The position numbers were made by a program, and so were the translations under genes. Under the pieces are notes generated by a model. It saw nothing but the letters and a program-made list of their open reading frames with translations. It did no database searches and was not told the DNA's origin. Below, in pieces: positions 9,531 to 19,467 of a DNA stretch of 64,000 nucleotides. How positions within the stretch are numbered: the first letter of the stretch is position 1; every line of letters starts with the position of its first letter. This DNA is from TOLSYN sp963849065 (GTDB lineage Bacteria > Acidobacteriota > Terriglobia > Terriglobales > Acidobacteriaceae), in assembly GCA_963849065.1 (NCBI GenBank), contig CAWKFM010000004.1, positions 434,001 through 498,000 of the forward strand, in the 5' to 3' direction.

Positions 9531-9923
9531 ATGCAATTGCGCAGACTCATTGCCTCCGGGCTGCTCCTTGCGGTGCTTCTGGCACCGGCACTGGGGCTTG
9601 CGCTTTGCAACATGGCGTCTGCTGCCACCATGTCTCATTGCTCGCATTGCACCAGGATGGGTCATCCTTCGGGTGCGAGTTCGGCTCGCCAATATGGACC
9701 GGCTTCGCAGCTTCCTGTGGCTCCGTGCTGCCAGCGCAGGGCTTCACTGCCGGCTCTGGGCGAGTCCTCGGCGGTGATTGTTGCGCCGCTGCAGATTGCA
9801 TTATTGCCTTTGGCTTCCCCGGTTGCCACGCTGCCTGCGCTGCCGGTGGTTCGTGTCGAGAGCCGCGTATCTTCTCCCCCGCTTGCTTCTCCGTTGTCTC
9901 TGCTCTGCACTCTTCTTATCTGA
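9531..9923 (+). CDS. Small secreted Cys/His-containing protein upstream of Cu efflux operon
   Basis: A 130-residue protein with a signal peptide (MQLRRLIASGLLLAVLLAP, then ALG). The mature part begins with a cluster of possible metal ligands, CNMASAATMSHCSHCTRMGH and a later CC, followed by a Pro/Leu/Val-rich low-complexity tail. I recognise no family. It lies 86 bases before the TolC-like gene on the same strand. By position I infer a periplasmic metal-binding or sensing role for copper or silver, similar in layout to small Cys-rich proteins before cus-type operons, but this is not shown by homology. Confidence 0.6.
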   Translation: MQLRRLIASGLLLAVLLAPALGLALCNMASAATMSHCSHCTRMGHPSGASSARQYGPASQLPVAPCCQRRASLPALGESSAVIVAPLQIALLPLASPVATLPALPVVRVESRVSSPPLASPLSLLCTLLI

Positions 9924-10009
9924 TCTCTCAGGGCCGCTGACCTGCGCCTAGCCTCATGGCTACCGCGCGCCTATTTTGGCATTGGTTTGTGCGCATAGAG
10001 AGTTGATCC

Positions 10010-11338
10010 ATGTTCAAGAAATTGTTTTGCTTGCTTCTGCTGGCGCCGATGGCTTGGGCGCAGCAGCCTTCTACCGCGGCCACACCGGCTGCCGCTGAGC
10101 TTCGCCTGGATGACGTGGTGCGCGAGGTGCTCTCAGCGAATCCCTCGCTGGGCCGCGCCGCAATCCTCATCGACGCGCAGCGCGCCCACGCGGGGCAGGC
10201 CGGCGTTCTGCCCGACCCTTCGTTCACCCTTTCCTGGATGGGCAACGCTGTGCCCTTCCAGGTGCAGGACAACGATCCCTCCAGCTACCGGGGCTTCAGC
10301 TTTATGCAGATGGTGCCGCTGGGACACAAGCTTCGGTTGCAGCGCGAGGTGGCGCGCAAGGACGTGGCGGTGGAGGAGGTTTCGCGCACGGCGGCCGAGC
10401 GCGATCTGGTGACCGAGGCCAAGGCCGCGTTCTTCGATTACCGTTATTACGGACTGGCGCTCGAGATCACCGCGCGCAATCGCCAGAGCCTGGAACAGTT
10501 GGCTGAAATCGCCGAGGCGCGCTACCGCGTGGGCAAGGCTATGCAGCAGGACGTGCTGCAGGCGCGGCTGCAGATCTCCATGCTGCTGCAGCGCACCGCG
10601 GCGCTGGAGCAGCAGCGCCTTACCTCGGCGGCGCGGCTCAACACGCTGATGGGAAGGTTCGCGGATTCGCCTCTGGCGGCTGCGGCGGCGGAAGACGGTC
10701 TGACTCCCCTGCCGGCGCTGGAGACCCTGGCACCGCTGGCCGAGGCCAACGATCCCATGCTGGCACGCGAGACCAGCATGGAGAAGCGCGAGAGCGCCGC
10801 CCTGGCGCTGAGCCGCAAGGACAGCACGCCCGATCTCAACGTGGGCTACATGGTTCAGCAGCGGACGGGAAATCCCACCATGCAGGGCGCGCAGTTCACG
10901 GTGAACCTGCCACTGCATCGCGACCGGCTTCGCCAGGAGGTGGCCGAGGGCGAGCTGCGGGTTCGCGCCGCGCAGCAGGGCGAGCAGGCCCGACGACTGG
11001 AAGCCAGTTACGAACTGCGCCAGGCCTACGCGGCGGCGCAGACCGCCCGGCAGATGAGCGACCTGTACGACAAGGCGATTCTGCCCCAGGCCGAGCTGGC
11101 GCGCGACTCCGCGCAGGCTTCCTACACGGTGGGCAACGTGGATTTCCTCACGGTGGTCACCAACTATACGGCCATCTATTCTTACGAACTCGACAATCGC
11201 CGGCAGCGCGCCGACTATGAGATCGCCATTGCCCGCATCGAGGGGCTCACCGGCGACCTGAATTCGCTCGACACCACGCCAAACCCAGCTCCCAACGCCG
11301 GTCCCAGCACCGCACCGGCCGCTCCGGAGGCACAGTAA
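10010..11338 (+). CDS. Outer-membrane efflux channel (TolC/CusC type)
   Basis: A 442-residue outer-membrane factor: signal peptide (MFKKLFCLLLLAPMAWA), then two repeats of the long-helix/beta-strand OEP domain with typical Ala-, Gln- and Arg-rich coiled-coil stretches such as residues 315-350. It forms the exit duct of the tripartite pump encoded by the next two genes. The stop codon overlaps the next start codon (TAATG), so the three genes are one operon. No N-terminal lipid-attachment Cys is evident, unlike E. coli CusC. Confidence 0.9.
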   Translation: MFKKLFCLLLLAPMAWAQQPSTAATPAAAELRLDDVVREVLSANPSLGRAAILIDAQRAHAGQAGVLPDPSFTLSWMGNAVPFQVQDNDPSSYRGFSFMQMVPLGHKLRLQREVARKDVAVEEVSRTAAERDLVTEAKAAFFDYRYYGLALEITARNRQSLEQLAEIAEARYRVGKAMQQDVLQARLQISMLLQRTAALEQQRLTSAARLNTLMGRFADSPLAAAAAEDGLTPLPALETLAPLAEANDPMLARETSMEKRESAALALSRKDSTPDLNVGYMVQQRTGNPTMQGAQFTVNLPLHRDRLRQEVAEGELRVRAAQQGEQARRLEASYELRQAYAAAQTARQMSDLYDKAILPQAELARDSAQASYTVGNVDFLTVVTNYTAIYSYELDNRRQRADYEIAIARIEGLTGDLNSLDTTPNPAPNAGPSTAPAAPEAQ

Positions 11339-12750
11339 TGACCCCGCCTATCCGCACTGCGTTCCGCATCGCCGCCCTGATTGCCGCCGCCGCACTGATC
11401 GTCTTCCTGCTGATGGGCAAGCACGCCGCATGGCATCCATCCTCTTCCGCTCAGAGCGCCGCGCCGGCGGCGGGGTCTCCCGTGGCCTCCGAGCCGCAGA
11501 AGCGCATTCTGTTCTGGTATGACCCGATGCATCCGGCCTATCACTCGGACAAGCCCGGCATCGCGCCCGACTGCGGGATGGCCCTGGTGCCGATGTACGA
11601 GTCGAAGACTCCGGCCGAGCAGGCCACGACCGACGCCGGACTCATACACCTTCCGCAGAGCCAGCAGCGTGCACTCGGCGTGCGCCTGACTACGGTGGAT
11701 GAGCAGGACATGAGCCGCACCCTGCGCACCTCCGGCGTGGTAACGGCCGACGAGCGCAACATCGCGCACGTGCACGTCAAGACCTCGGGATGGATCGAGG
11801 ATGTGTACGCCAACTTTGTGGGCCAGCTGGTGCACAAGGGGCAGCCGCTGTTCACCTTCTACAGCCCCGACCTGGTGGCGACGCAGCAGGAGTACCTCAT
11901 CGCGCGCCGCGGGCAGCAGCAGCTGGGCAAGTCTCCCTATGACGAAGTGGCCAAGAGTTCGCAGTCGCTGCTGGACTCTGCCCGCGAGCGGCTCAAGCTC
12001 TGGGACCTCACCGACCAGCAGATCGACGCGCTGGACCGCACCGGCGAGGTGAGCAAGACCATCACCATCTACTCTCCCGTCAGCGGCTTCGTCACCGACC
12101 GCAAGGTCTATCCCAACGCCGCGGCCACCGGCGATACCGACCTGTACACCATCGCCGATCTCTCCCATGTTTGGGTCACGGCCGACGTCTTCGAGGCCGA
12201 TCTGCCGTATGTGAAGGTAGGCGAACAGGCGGTGATTCACTTCCCCTACGCGCCGGGCAAGATCATCACCGGACGGGTTGGGTATAGCTATCCGGAGCTG
12301 GACCCGCAGACCCACACCGCCAAGATTCGCATCGACGTGGCAAATCCGGGTCTGGTGCTGAAGCCCAACATGCTGGCCGACGTCGAATTGCACATCGCCT
12401 ACGGGCGGCATCTCGCCGTGCCCGCCGAAGCCGTGCTCGACAGCGGCACGGTGCAGACGGTCTTCGTCGCGCGCGACAACGCTACATTTGAGCCGCGCCA
12501 GGTCACCATCGGCGCCACTGTCGATGGCCAGACCATCATCACCGCCGGCCTCAAGAAGGGCGAGAGCATCGTGGAGAGCGGAAACTTCCTGCTCGACTCC
12601 GAGACCCGCCTGAATGCGCCCATGGACATGAACCAGACGAATTCTGGCGGGACCAACCCGAGTGGGACTAGCGCGGGCGGAAACAACATGGGCGGAGCAA
12701 AGTCCGGCGGCGCAAGCATGCCGGGCATGGACATGGGAGGCGCGAAATGA
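11338..12750 (+). CDS. cusB: Copper/silver efflux periplasmic adaptor (CusB type)
   Basis: A 470-residue membrane-fusion protein. Residues 8-24 form a signal anchor. A heavy-metal-binding domain follows at about 58-85, with YDPMHP, DCGM and VPMY, a motif found in adaptors for Cu(I)/Ag(I). The barrel-sandwich and beta-barrel regions occupy about residues 120-410. The tail is Gly-, Ser- and Met-rich (for example GASMPGMDMGGAK), so extra metal binding is plausible. The start overlaps the stop of the channel gene, and the stop overlaps the start of the pump gene by four bases (ATGA), indicating translational coupling. Confidence 0.92.
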   Translation: MTPPIRTAFRIAALIAAAALIVFLLMGKHAAWHPSSSAQSAAPAAGSPVASEPQKRILFWYDPMHPAYHSDKPGIAPDCGMALVPMYESKTPAEQATTDAGLIHLPQSQQRALGVRLTTVDEQDMSRTLRTSGVVTADERNIAHVHVKTSGWIEDVYANFVGQLVHKGQPLFTFYSPDLVATQQEYLIARRGQQQLGKSPYDEVAKSSQSLLDSARERLKLWDLTDQQIDALDRTGEVSKTITIYSPVSGFVTDRKVYPNAAATGDTDLYTIADLSHVWVTADVFEADLPYVKVGEQAVIHFPYAPGKIITGRVGYSYPELDPQTHTAKIRIDVANPGLVLKPNMLADVELHIAYGRHLAVPAEAVLDSGTVQTVFVARDNATFEPRQVTIGATVDGQTIITAGLKKGESIVESGNFLLDSETRLNAPMDMNQTNSGGTNPSGTSAGGNNMGGAKSGGASMPGMDMGGAK

Positions 12751-15700
12751 CCGGCCCGATCATCGAATTTTGCGCCCGCCACCGCGGGCTCGTGCTGATC
12801 CTCGTCGCCGTGGCTGCCATCTTCGGCTACCGCGCTATGCGCAACACCAAAATCGATGCGATCCCCGACCTGAGCGACACCCAGGTCATCGTCTATGCCA
12901 AGTGGGATCGCAGTCCCGACATCATCGAGGACCAGCTCACCTATCCCATCACCTCGGCCCTGCTGGGAATGCCCAGGGTGAAAGACATCCGCGGCTTCTC
13001 CGACTTCGGAGTCTCCTACATCTACATCGTCTTCGACGAGGGCACCGACCTTTACTGGGCGCGCTCGCGAACCCTCGAATATCTCAACGCCATCACCTCA
13101 CGCCTGCCCAAAGAAGCTACCGTCGAACTGGCCAAAGACGCAACCGGCGTCGGCTGGGTCTATGAGTACGCCCTGGTCGATGACAGCGGGCAGTACAGCC
13201 TCGACCAGATGCGCAGCTACCAGGACTGGTATATGCGCTATGCCCTGCAGTCATTGCCCGGAGTGGCCGAGGTCGCCCCGGTCGGCGGCTTTGTCCGCGA
13301 GTACCAGGTGCAGATCGACCCCATCCGCCTGCAGGCCTACAAGATTCCGGTCAACGCCGTCGCCGACGCCATCAGCAAATCCAACAACGATGTTGGCGGC
13401 CGCCTCGTCGAATTCAGCGGCCGCGAATACATGGTGCGCGGGCGCGGCTATTTGCACTCACTCGACGACATTGGAAACATTGTCCTGCTCAACAACGCCG
13501 GCAGCGGCACCGCGGTTCGCGTGCGCGACGTGGCCACGCTCAACTATGGCCCGGCGATGCGCCGCGGCGTCACCGATCTGGATGGCCGCGGCGAAGCCGT
13601 CGGCGGCGTGGTCATCATGCGCGTGGGAGAAAATGCCGAGAAGGTGATCGAGCGCGTGAAGGCGCAGATTGCCCTGCTGCAGCCCTCCCTGCCCAAGGGA
13701 CTGCGCGTGGTGCCCGTCTATGACCGCTCCGAACTCATCGACCGCGCCGTGGACAACTTGAAACACACCCTCATTGAAGAGCTCATCATCGTCAGTCTCG
13801 TCATCCTGATCTTCCTCTGGCACTTTCCCAGCGCCGTCATTCCCATCGTCACCATTCCCATCACGATTCTGATCGCCTTCATTCCTCTGCAACTCTCGGG
13901 CATGACCGCCAACATCATGTCGCTGGGCGGCATCGCCGTGGCCATCGGAGCCATGGTGGACGCGGCCATTGTCGTGGTGGAGCAGACCCACAAAAAACTG
14001 GAGCACTGGGAGGCCGGCGGCCGCAAGGAAGACTTCCGCCGGGTGGTGATCGACGCCGTGAAGGAGGTCGGCGGCCCCAGCTTCTTCGCCCTGCTGGTCA
14101 TCGCTGTCTCGTTCCTTCCGGTGTTCGCCCTGGAGGCGCAGGAAGGTCGCCTCTTCAAACCGCTCGCGCTTACCAAAACGCTGGCCATGGTGCTGGCCGC
14201 GATCTTGGCCATCACGCTCGACCCCGCGATGCGCCTGATGATGACGCGCGTCGAGGCTTTCACCTTCCGTCCCGCGTGGCTGGCGCGAATCACCAGTTCG
14301 CTTCTGGTCGGCAAGATCCGCAGCGAAGAAGAGCACCCCATCAGCAAGCCGCTGATGAGGATCTATCAGCCCGTGGTCGAGTTCTGCCTCGATCACAAGT
14401 GGCTGCCCATCACAGTGGCCCTGCTGATGATGGCCTTCACCATTCCCATCTATCAGAAGCTCGGCTCGGAGTTCATGCCGCCACTCGACGAAGGCACGCT
14501 GCTCTATATGCCCAGCACCACGCCGGGGATCTCCGTGGGACAGGCCAGCGCATTGCTGCACGAGCAGGACCGCATCCTGCAAGGCTTTCCCGAGGTGCAA
14601 TCGGTCTTCGGCAAGGCGGGCCGCGTGGAGAGCGCAACCGACCCTGCGCCGCTTTCAATGATGGAAACCGTCGTCGTGCTCAAGCCGCGCGATCAGTGGC
14701 CCGTGGTGGACCGCTGGTACACCCATCGTATGCCGCGGTGGACGCACGCTCTGCTGGCGCGCATCTGGCCCGATCACCAGAGCACCAACGATCTTATCTA
14801 CGGAATGGGCGGATTGAACGAAGCCCTCACCATGCCGGGCGTGACCAACGCATGGACCATGCCGATCAAGGGGCGCATCGACATGCTCACTACCGGCGTG
14901 CGCACCCCGCTCGGCATCAAGGTTCTGGGCTCCAATCTGGAAGAGATCGAGCGCATCGGCCACGAGGTGGAACAGGCCTTGCACGGAGTCAACGGAACCG
15001 CCAGTGTTTACGCCGAACGCACCACCGGAGGATATTTCCTCGACTTCACCATCAAGCGCGACGCGCTGGCGCGCTATGGCCTCACCATCGACGATGCCCA
15101 GTCCGTGTTGATGACCGCCGTCGGCGGCCAGACTGCGACCACCACCGTCGAAGGCCGCGAGCGCTACGCGGTTTCGGTGCGCTACCTCCGCGGATACCGT
15201 AGCGACCTGCAATCTCTGGAGCGTGTGCTGGTGCAGATACCTGGGGCTAATGGACAAAGCGGCGCACAGGTCCCGCTCGGCGAGTTGGCAACGCTCTCCC
15301 TGCGCAGCGGTCCCGGCATGATCCGCGACGAGAACGGCCGGCTGAGCGGATATGTCTTTGTCGATGTCGCCGGACGCGATCTGGGCAGCTATGTGGCCGA
15401 CGCGCAGCGCGCGGTGGACGCCAAAGTCAACGTCCCCACCGGCTACCAGCTTGTCTGGAGCGGCCAGTATGAGTCCATCCAGCGCGTGCGCCAGCGCCTT
15501 ATCACGGTGCTGCCGGTGACGCTGTTTGCCGTCTTCCTGCTGCTCTACGCCAATACCGGTTCGGTGGCCAAAACCTCCATCATCCTTCTGGCCGTTCCGT
15601 TCTCCGCCATCGGCGCCGTCTGGCTGCTCTACTGGATGGGCTACAACATGAGCGTCGCTGTCTGGGTGGGGCTGATCGCCCTGCTGGGCGTGGATGCCGA

Positions 15701-16061
15701 AACCGCGGTGTTCATGCTGCTCTATCTCGACCTCTCGTGTGCCGAGGCGGCCGCCCGCGGCCAGCTTTCCACCTGGCCCCATTTGCGCGAGGCCATCGAG
15801 CACGGAGCCGTGAAGCGCCTGCGTCCCAAGGTGATGACCGTGGCTTGCATGCTCTTCGGACTGCTTCCCATTTTGTGGTCCAACGGAGCGGGGGCCGATG
15901 TGATGAAGCGCATCGCCGTCCCCATGGTCGGCGGCATTGTGACATCGTTCCTGATGGAACTGGTGGTCTATCCGCCCCTGTTCGCCATCTGGAAGTGGAA
16001 CTGGGAGCTGCGCCCCGCGACTCGCCGCGCGGATAGACTTCCCGCAGAGATCTGTGGATGA
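12747..16061 (+). CDS. cusA: RND copper/silver efflux pump (CusA type)
   Basis: A 1,104-residue heavy-metal RND transporter that exchanges protons for cytosolic or periplasmic metal. It has the expected twelve membrane helices in two sets, each followed after the first helix by a large periplasmic loop. Three methionines align with the Cu(I)/Ag(I)-binding triad of E. coli CusA: Met588 in TLLYMPS, Met638 in PLSMMET and Met713 in GRIDMLTTG. This supports monovalent copper/silver rather than Zn/Co/Ni as the substrate. DxxxD-type proton-relay residues are expected in helix 4 (GAMVDAAIVVVEQ). It is the last gene of the operon. Confidence 0.95.
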   Translation: MTGPIIEFCARHRGLVLILVAVAAIFGYRAMRNTKIDAIPDLSDTQVIVYAKWDRSPDIIEDQLTYPITSALLGMPRVKDIRGFSDFGVSYIYIVFDEGTDLYWARSRTLEYLNAITSRLPKEATVELAKDATGVGWVYEYALVDDSGQYSLDQMRSYQDWYMRYALQSLPGVAEVAPVGGFVREYQVQIDPIRLQAYKIPVNAVADAISKSNNDVGGRLVEFSGREYMVRGRGYLHSLDDIGNIVLLNNAGSGTAVRVRDVATLNYGPAMRRGVTDLDGRGEAVGGVVIMRVGENAEKVIERVKAQIALLQPSLPKGLRVVPVYDRSELIDRAVDNLKHTLIEELIIVSLVILIFLWHFPSAVIPIVTIPITILIAFIPLQLSGMTANIMSLGGIAVAIGAMVDAAIVVVEQTHKKLEHWEAGGRKEDFRRVVIDAVKEVGGPSFFALLVIAVSFLPVFALEAQEGRLFKPLALTKTLAMVLAAILAITLDPAMRLMMTRVEAFTFRPAWLARITSSLLVGKIRSEEEHPISKPLMRIYQPVVEFCLDHKWLPITVALLMMAFTIPIYQKLGSEFMPPLDEGTLLYMPSTTPGISVGQASALLHEQDRILQGFPEVQSVFGKAGRVESATDPAPLSMMETVVVLKPRDQWPVVDRWYTHRMPRWTHALLARIWPDHQSTNDLIYGMGGLNEALTMPGVTNAWTMPIKGRIDMLTTGVRTPLGIKVLGSNLEEIERIGHEVEQALHGVNGTASVYAERTTGGYFLDFTIKRDALARYGLTIDDAQSVLMTAVGGQTATTTVEGRERYAVSVRYLRGYRSDLQSLERVLVQIPGANGQSGAQVPLGELATLSLRSGPGMIRDENGRLSGYVFVDVAGRDLGSYVADAQRAVDAKVNVPTGYQLVWSGQYESIQRVRQRLITVLPVTLFAVFLLLYANTGSVAKTSIILLAVPFSAIGAVWLLYWMGYNMSVAVWVGLIALLGVDAETAVFMLLYLDLSCAEAAARGQLSTWPHLREAIEHGAVKRLRPKVMTVACMLFGLLPILWSNGAGADVMKRIAVPMVGGIVTSFLMELVVYPPLFAIWKWNWELRPATRRADRLPAEICG

Positions 16062-16164
16062 AATACATACCACGCCAGCCATCCTTCGGTAAGCGGCCCA
16101 CGTGTTCTCGTTGCTGATTGCCAATTGAGAGCAGATGAAGACTTCTGGCACTGCTCGATAGATG

Positions 16165-16189
16165 CTGTAAGTGTAACTCCCACTTACAG
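16165..16189. terminator. Hairpin after the efflux operon
   Basis: A perfect 9-bp inverted repeat (CTGTAAGTG / CACTTACAG) around a 7-base loop, about 105 bases after the cusA stop. There is no clear T-run, so it may be a weak terminator, an mRNA-stabilising hairpin or a protein-binding site. Confidence 0.4.
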
Positions 16190-16232
16190 AAAGCCGTTCG
16201 ACAGGATCTTTGAAAGGGCGAAAGATAAAAAA

Positions 16233-16309
16233 TGGTCGGGATGGGCAGATTTGAACTGCCGACCCCTCGCACCCCAAGCGAGTGCTCTACCAGGCTGAGC
16301 CACATCCCG
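16233..16309 (-). tRNA. tRNA-Pro(GGG)
   Basis: A 77-base cloverleaf on the minus strand. The acceptor stem is CGGGATG / CATCCCG with discriminator A and an encoded CCA. The D-arm is GCTCAGCCTGGTAGAGC and the T-loop is GTTCAAATC. The anticodon stem is CTCGC / GCGAG with loop TTGGGGT, so the anticodon is GGG (codons CCC and CCU). Nothing is inserted at its 3' end. Confidence 0.96.
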
Positions 16310-16585
16310 ACGGTTTACGGCGCGGGTGCGCCGAAGGGGTAAGTCGATTTTAGCACTGCGAACGGGCCAGCGCAGTGGAAAACGCGGACACTCGGCCCGC
16401 GTCGGGTATTTTTGCGCCGCGTTTCTCAGGCAATTCTCCTGGGCCCGTTTTGCGCAACCGGATTTCGTTCGTTCGCTATCGCCAGCGCCGGCGCGTTGCG
16501 CCAGAACATCCTGCGCAACCGGATTCCGCCATTGTGCGCCGGACCGGTGTGCCATCGCTCAGGCCGCGAACTCTGCGGCCGCCGG

Positions 16586-16858
16586 TCAGCCTCCGGTTGG
16601 CTTATAGCCTTCGGGGGTCTGTCCGCCTGTGCCGAAGAAGTATTGCTCCATCTGCTGGACGATGAAGTCCTGGTGCTCTTTCTTCCAGGGCTGCAGGCGA
16701 TACTCGTTGAGCAGCATCTTCATGTGGTGCTGCCAGTCTTCCCATGCCTGTTTGCTGATGTTCTCATAGATTCGCTGGCCGAGAGGGCCGTCAAAGGGCG
16801 CCTCATCCAGGCCTTCGGCTTCGCGTCCCAGCTTTGCGCATTGCACCATTCGTGCCAT
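16586..16858 (-). CDS. yggX: Fe(2+)-trafficking protein YggX
   Basis: A 90-residue protein of the YggX family, which protects iron-sulfur proteins from oxidation and helps iron handling. The family signature is clear: the Cys near the N-terminus (MVQCAKLGREAEGLD), LGQRIYENISKQAWEDWQ and MLLNEYRL. The ATG at 16858 was preferred to a longer frame because the family starts here and a GAGG lies upstream. It follows rnr on the same strand with an 86-base gap, so the two may be co-transcribed. Confidence 0.9.
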   Translation of the reverse strand: MARMVQCAKLGREAEGLDEAPFDGPLGQRIYENISKQAWEDWQHHMKMLLNEYRLQPWKKEHQDFIVQQMEQYFFGTGGQTPEGYKPTGG

Positions 16859-16944
16859 TCGGAAGATCCTCGCTCTCAGTGTTTCACAGAGATTGTACAA
16901 GCACTGTGCCCCTATTCGGCAAGCAGCCTGAACAAACAATCAAG

Positions 16945-19467
16945 CTAATAGCGGCGGCGTTTACGGCCGCGTTGCGCGGGAGCGGGGCGTTCGCCGATGA
17001 GGGAGAACTGCAGCTTGCGCTCGACCTGGTCGAGGCGGTCGAGCACGACGCGGACACGGTCTCCGAGCGAGTACGTTTTGCGGCTGCGCTGGCCGATGAT
17101 CTGGCGGGTGGTTTCGTGGAAGGCGTAGCGGTCGTCGTAGAGGCTATTGAGTGGGATGAGGCCCTCGACGAACAGATCGGTAAGCTCGACGAACATTCCG
17201 TATTTGGTGATGCTGATGATGAGCCCGTCGAAATCTTCTCCCACGCGGTCGGACATGAACTTCATCTTCTTCCACTCGACCAGTTCGCGCTCGGCGGCGT
17301 CGGCGCGGCGCTCGGCGAAGCTGGCGTCCTCGGCTTGGTGGCGGAGATCGTCCTCGGAGATGGGGCTGGTGGACGACTTGTCCCTGCGTTCGTGAAGGTC
17401 AACTGCCCTACTCAAGCCAGAAGAAGGCTTGAATGGGCCACCCGTCTTTTTCGCCGTGGCGGTGGGAGGCCATAGCGCATCCGCGTTTTGCTGCACGTGG
17501 CCGCCGATGCCGATCGCAAGCGCCCCATCGTGCTGTTCGGCGCTGGAAGCGAGAACAGCTTTGAGGATGCGGTGGATGAGCAGGTCGGGATAGCGGCGGA
17601 TGGGCGAGGTGAAGTGCGTATAGCAAGTGGCGGCGAGGGCAAAGTGGCCGTCGTTGATTTCCGAATAGCGCGCCTGCTTGAGCGAGCGCAGCATGAGGTA
17701 GCTGACGATGCGCTCCTCGGGCTTGCCGGCGATCTTCGCCGCGAGCTTCTGGTACATGGCCGGAGTGATCGGCGTCTCCTGCGGGACTTCTATATCCTGC
17801 GGCTTGTTCCGGTGTCCGGTGGAGCGTGCGCTGGCCGCGCGGTGATCGGGCTTAATGCGGAAGCGTGAGATGGGCAGGGCTCCAATGCCGAGCGAGTAGC
17901 CGAAGGCGGCGGCGAGGTTCTCAAAGTCGTGGACGCGCTTGGGGTCGGGCGGCTCATGGACGCGGTAGAGCGAGGCCACGCCTTTTTGTTCGAGGTAGGT
18001 GGCAACGGTCTCGTTGGCGGCGAGCATGAACTCCTCTATAAGGCGATGACTGAACAGTCGCTCGGAGCGGGTAACGCCTTTCATCAGGCCGTTCTCGTCG
18101 AACTCGATGAGTGGCTCGGGCAAATCGAAGTCGATGGAGCCGCGGCGCTGGCGCTTTTGGTTGAGGATTTCGGCGAGCTGTTGCATGAGCAGGAAGTTGT
18201 CCACTAGCGGGGCGTAACGGGCGCGGGCCTTGGCGTCGCCATCGAGTACAAGTTGGACGGCCTGGTAGGTCATGCGCTCGGCGCTGCGGATGACGCCGGG
18301 CATCAGCTGGTAGGAGCGGATCTCGCCGCGTGCGTCGATGTGCATATTGCAGGAAAGAACGAGGCGGTCGAGCTGCGGACGCAGCGAGCAGATGTCGGTG
18401 GAGAGTTCGATGGGCAGCATGGGAATGGCGCGGTCGGGGAAATAGACGCTGGTGCCGCGGATTTCGGCCTCGCGGTCGATGTCCATTCCGGGGCGTACGT
18501 AGTGGGAAACGTCGGCTATATGTACCTGTAGCTCGTATTCGCCACCGGGTAGCAGGCGCACGAGGACGGCATCGTCGAAGTCGCGGGCAGCTTCGCCGTC
18601 GATGGTGACGATGGTGAGGTCGCGAAAATCGCGGCGGCGTTTGAGTTCGGCGGAAGGAATGGCGGAAGGGATGGCGCGGGCCTCGTCGATGACCGACGGC
18701 GGAAAATGGTGGGGCAGGTGGTGCTTGCGGATGATGATCTCGACATCGACACCGAAATCGTCTTCGTAGCCGAGAACCTCGATGAGGCGGCCTCGCGGAT
18801 TTTTCGTCGCCGTGGGCCAGCCGGTGATTTCGCAATCGACCACCAGGCCCTCCAGGTCTTCCCATGGACGGTGGCTGGCTTCGCTGCCGATGACGCGGTC
18901 GAGATGGAGACGGCTGGTTGCGTTGGAGGGCTCGGGGAGAACTTCATCGCCCTCGGCGATGATGACATCCATCTTGATGCGGTCGTCGATGGGACGCACA
19001 TAGTTCTGGCGCTGTCCGTAGTGGAAGGTTCCGACGACGGTGGGGTGGGCGCGCTCCATGACGCGGACGATGCGGCCTTCGGTGCGTCCCTGGCGGGAGT
19101 GCGGCGAGAGCTCGACGAGGACTTGATCGCCGTGCATGGCTTCGCCGGTGTCGAAGGGCGGGATGAAGATATCGCCCTCGAAGCGCTCGCGCACCTTGCG
19201 GTCCAGCGGGCGGACGAAGCCGAAGCCGTCGCGGTGCATGGTAAGCGAGCCGACGACGAGATTGCGGTTGACGGCCGCCTCGGCAATGGCGTAACGGTCG
19301 CGGGCGACCAGGACAAGCTTGCCGCGGACGACAAGATCGGCGAGGAGCGATTCGAGCTCCTCGCGCTCGCGGCCCCGCAGCGAGAGTTCGCGGACGAGCT
19401 GCTTGTATCCGGCGGCGCGCTGGGGCTGGTCTTCGATGTGCTGCAGCAAATCGCTTTCCGAGATCAT
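16945..19467 (-). CDS. rnr: Ribonuclease R (3'-5' exoribonuclease)
   Basis: An 840-residue RNase II/R-type enzyme that degrades structured RNA processively. Order: N-terminal winged helix (about 1-65), cold-shock OB domains (70-230), RNB catalytic domain (about 260-600) with the acidic cluster GEAARDFDDAV and FTSPIRRYPDL, and a C-terminal S1 domain (about 735-820) with GLIISITKYGMFVEL, ending in a basic tail RGRKRRRY. Between the RNB core and the S1 domain is a stretch (around residues 673-690) with no counterpart in typical RNase R; it is encoded by a palindromic repeat that has kept the reading frame. The protein is otherwise complete. Confidence 0.93.
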   Translation of the reverse strand: MISESDLLQHIEDQPQRAAGYKQLVRELSLRGREREELESLLADLVVRGKLVLVARDRYAIAEAAVNRNLVVGSLTMHRDGFGFVRPLDRKVRERFEGDIFIPPFDTGEAMHGDQVLVELSPHSRQGRTEGRIVRVMERAHPTVVGTFHYGQRQNYVRPIDDRIKMDVIIAEGDEVLPEPSNATSRLHLDRVIGSEASHRPWEDLEGLVVDCEITGWPTATKNPRGRLIEVLGYEDDFGVDVEIIIRKHHLPHHFPPSVIDEARAIPSAIPSAELKRRRDFRDLTIVTIDGEAARDFDDAVLVRLLPGGEYELQVHIADVSHYVRPGMDIDREAEIRGTSVYFPDRAIPMLPIELSTDICSLRPQLDRLVLSCNMHIDARGEIRSYQLMPGVIRSAERMTYQAVQLVLDGDAKARARYAPLVDNFLLMQQLAEILNQKRQRRGSIDFDLPEPLIEFDENGLMKGVTRSERLFSHRLIEEFMLAANETVATYLEQKGVASLYRVHEPPDPKRVHDFENLAAAFGYSLGIGALPISRFRIKPDHRAASARSTGHRNKPQDIEVPQETPITPAMYQKLAAKIAGKPEERIVSYLMLRSLKQARYSEINDGHFALAATCYTHFTSPIRRYPDLLIHRILKAVLASSAEQHDGALAIGIGGHVQQNADALWPPTATAKKTGGPFKPSSGLSRAVDLHERRDKSSTSPISEDDLRHQAEDASFAERRADAAERELVEWKKMKFMSDRVGEDFDGLIISITKYGMFVELTDLFVEGLIPLNSLYDDRYAFHETTRQIIGQRSRKTYSLGDRVRVVLDRLDQVERKLQFSLIGERPAPAQRGRKRRRY
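17401..17446 (-). repeat. Palindromic repeat copy 1, inside rnr
   Basis: Read on the minus strand the element runs GGGTGGCCCATTCAAGCC, a 7-base loop, GGCTTGAGTAGGGCAGTT. It can fold into a 13-bp hairpin with one bulged base. It is in frame in rnr, adding residues such as TGGPFKPSSGLSRAVDL. It closely matches copies at 20827-20868 and 60136-60185; the flank GACGGGTG...GTTGACC is shared with the lpxB copy. Confidence 0.8.

Noticed and set aside
14655..16277. Minus-strand open frame over cusA and tRNA-Pro (540 codons)
   Set aside because: It runs through the antisense of cusA and over a tRNA gene. No domain, clearly a shadow.
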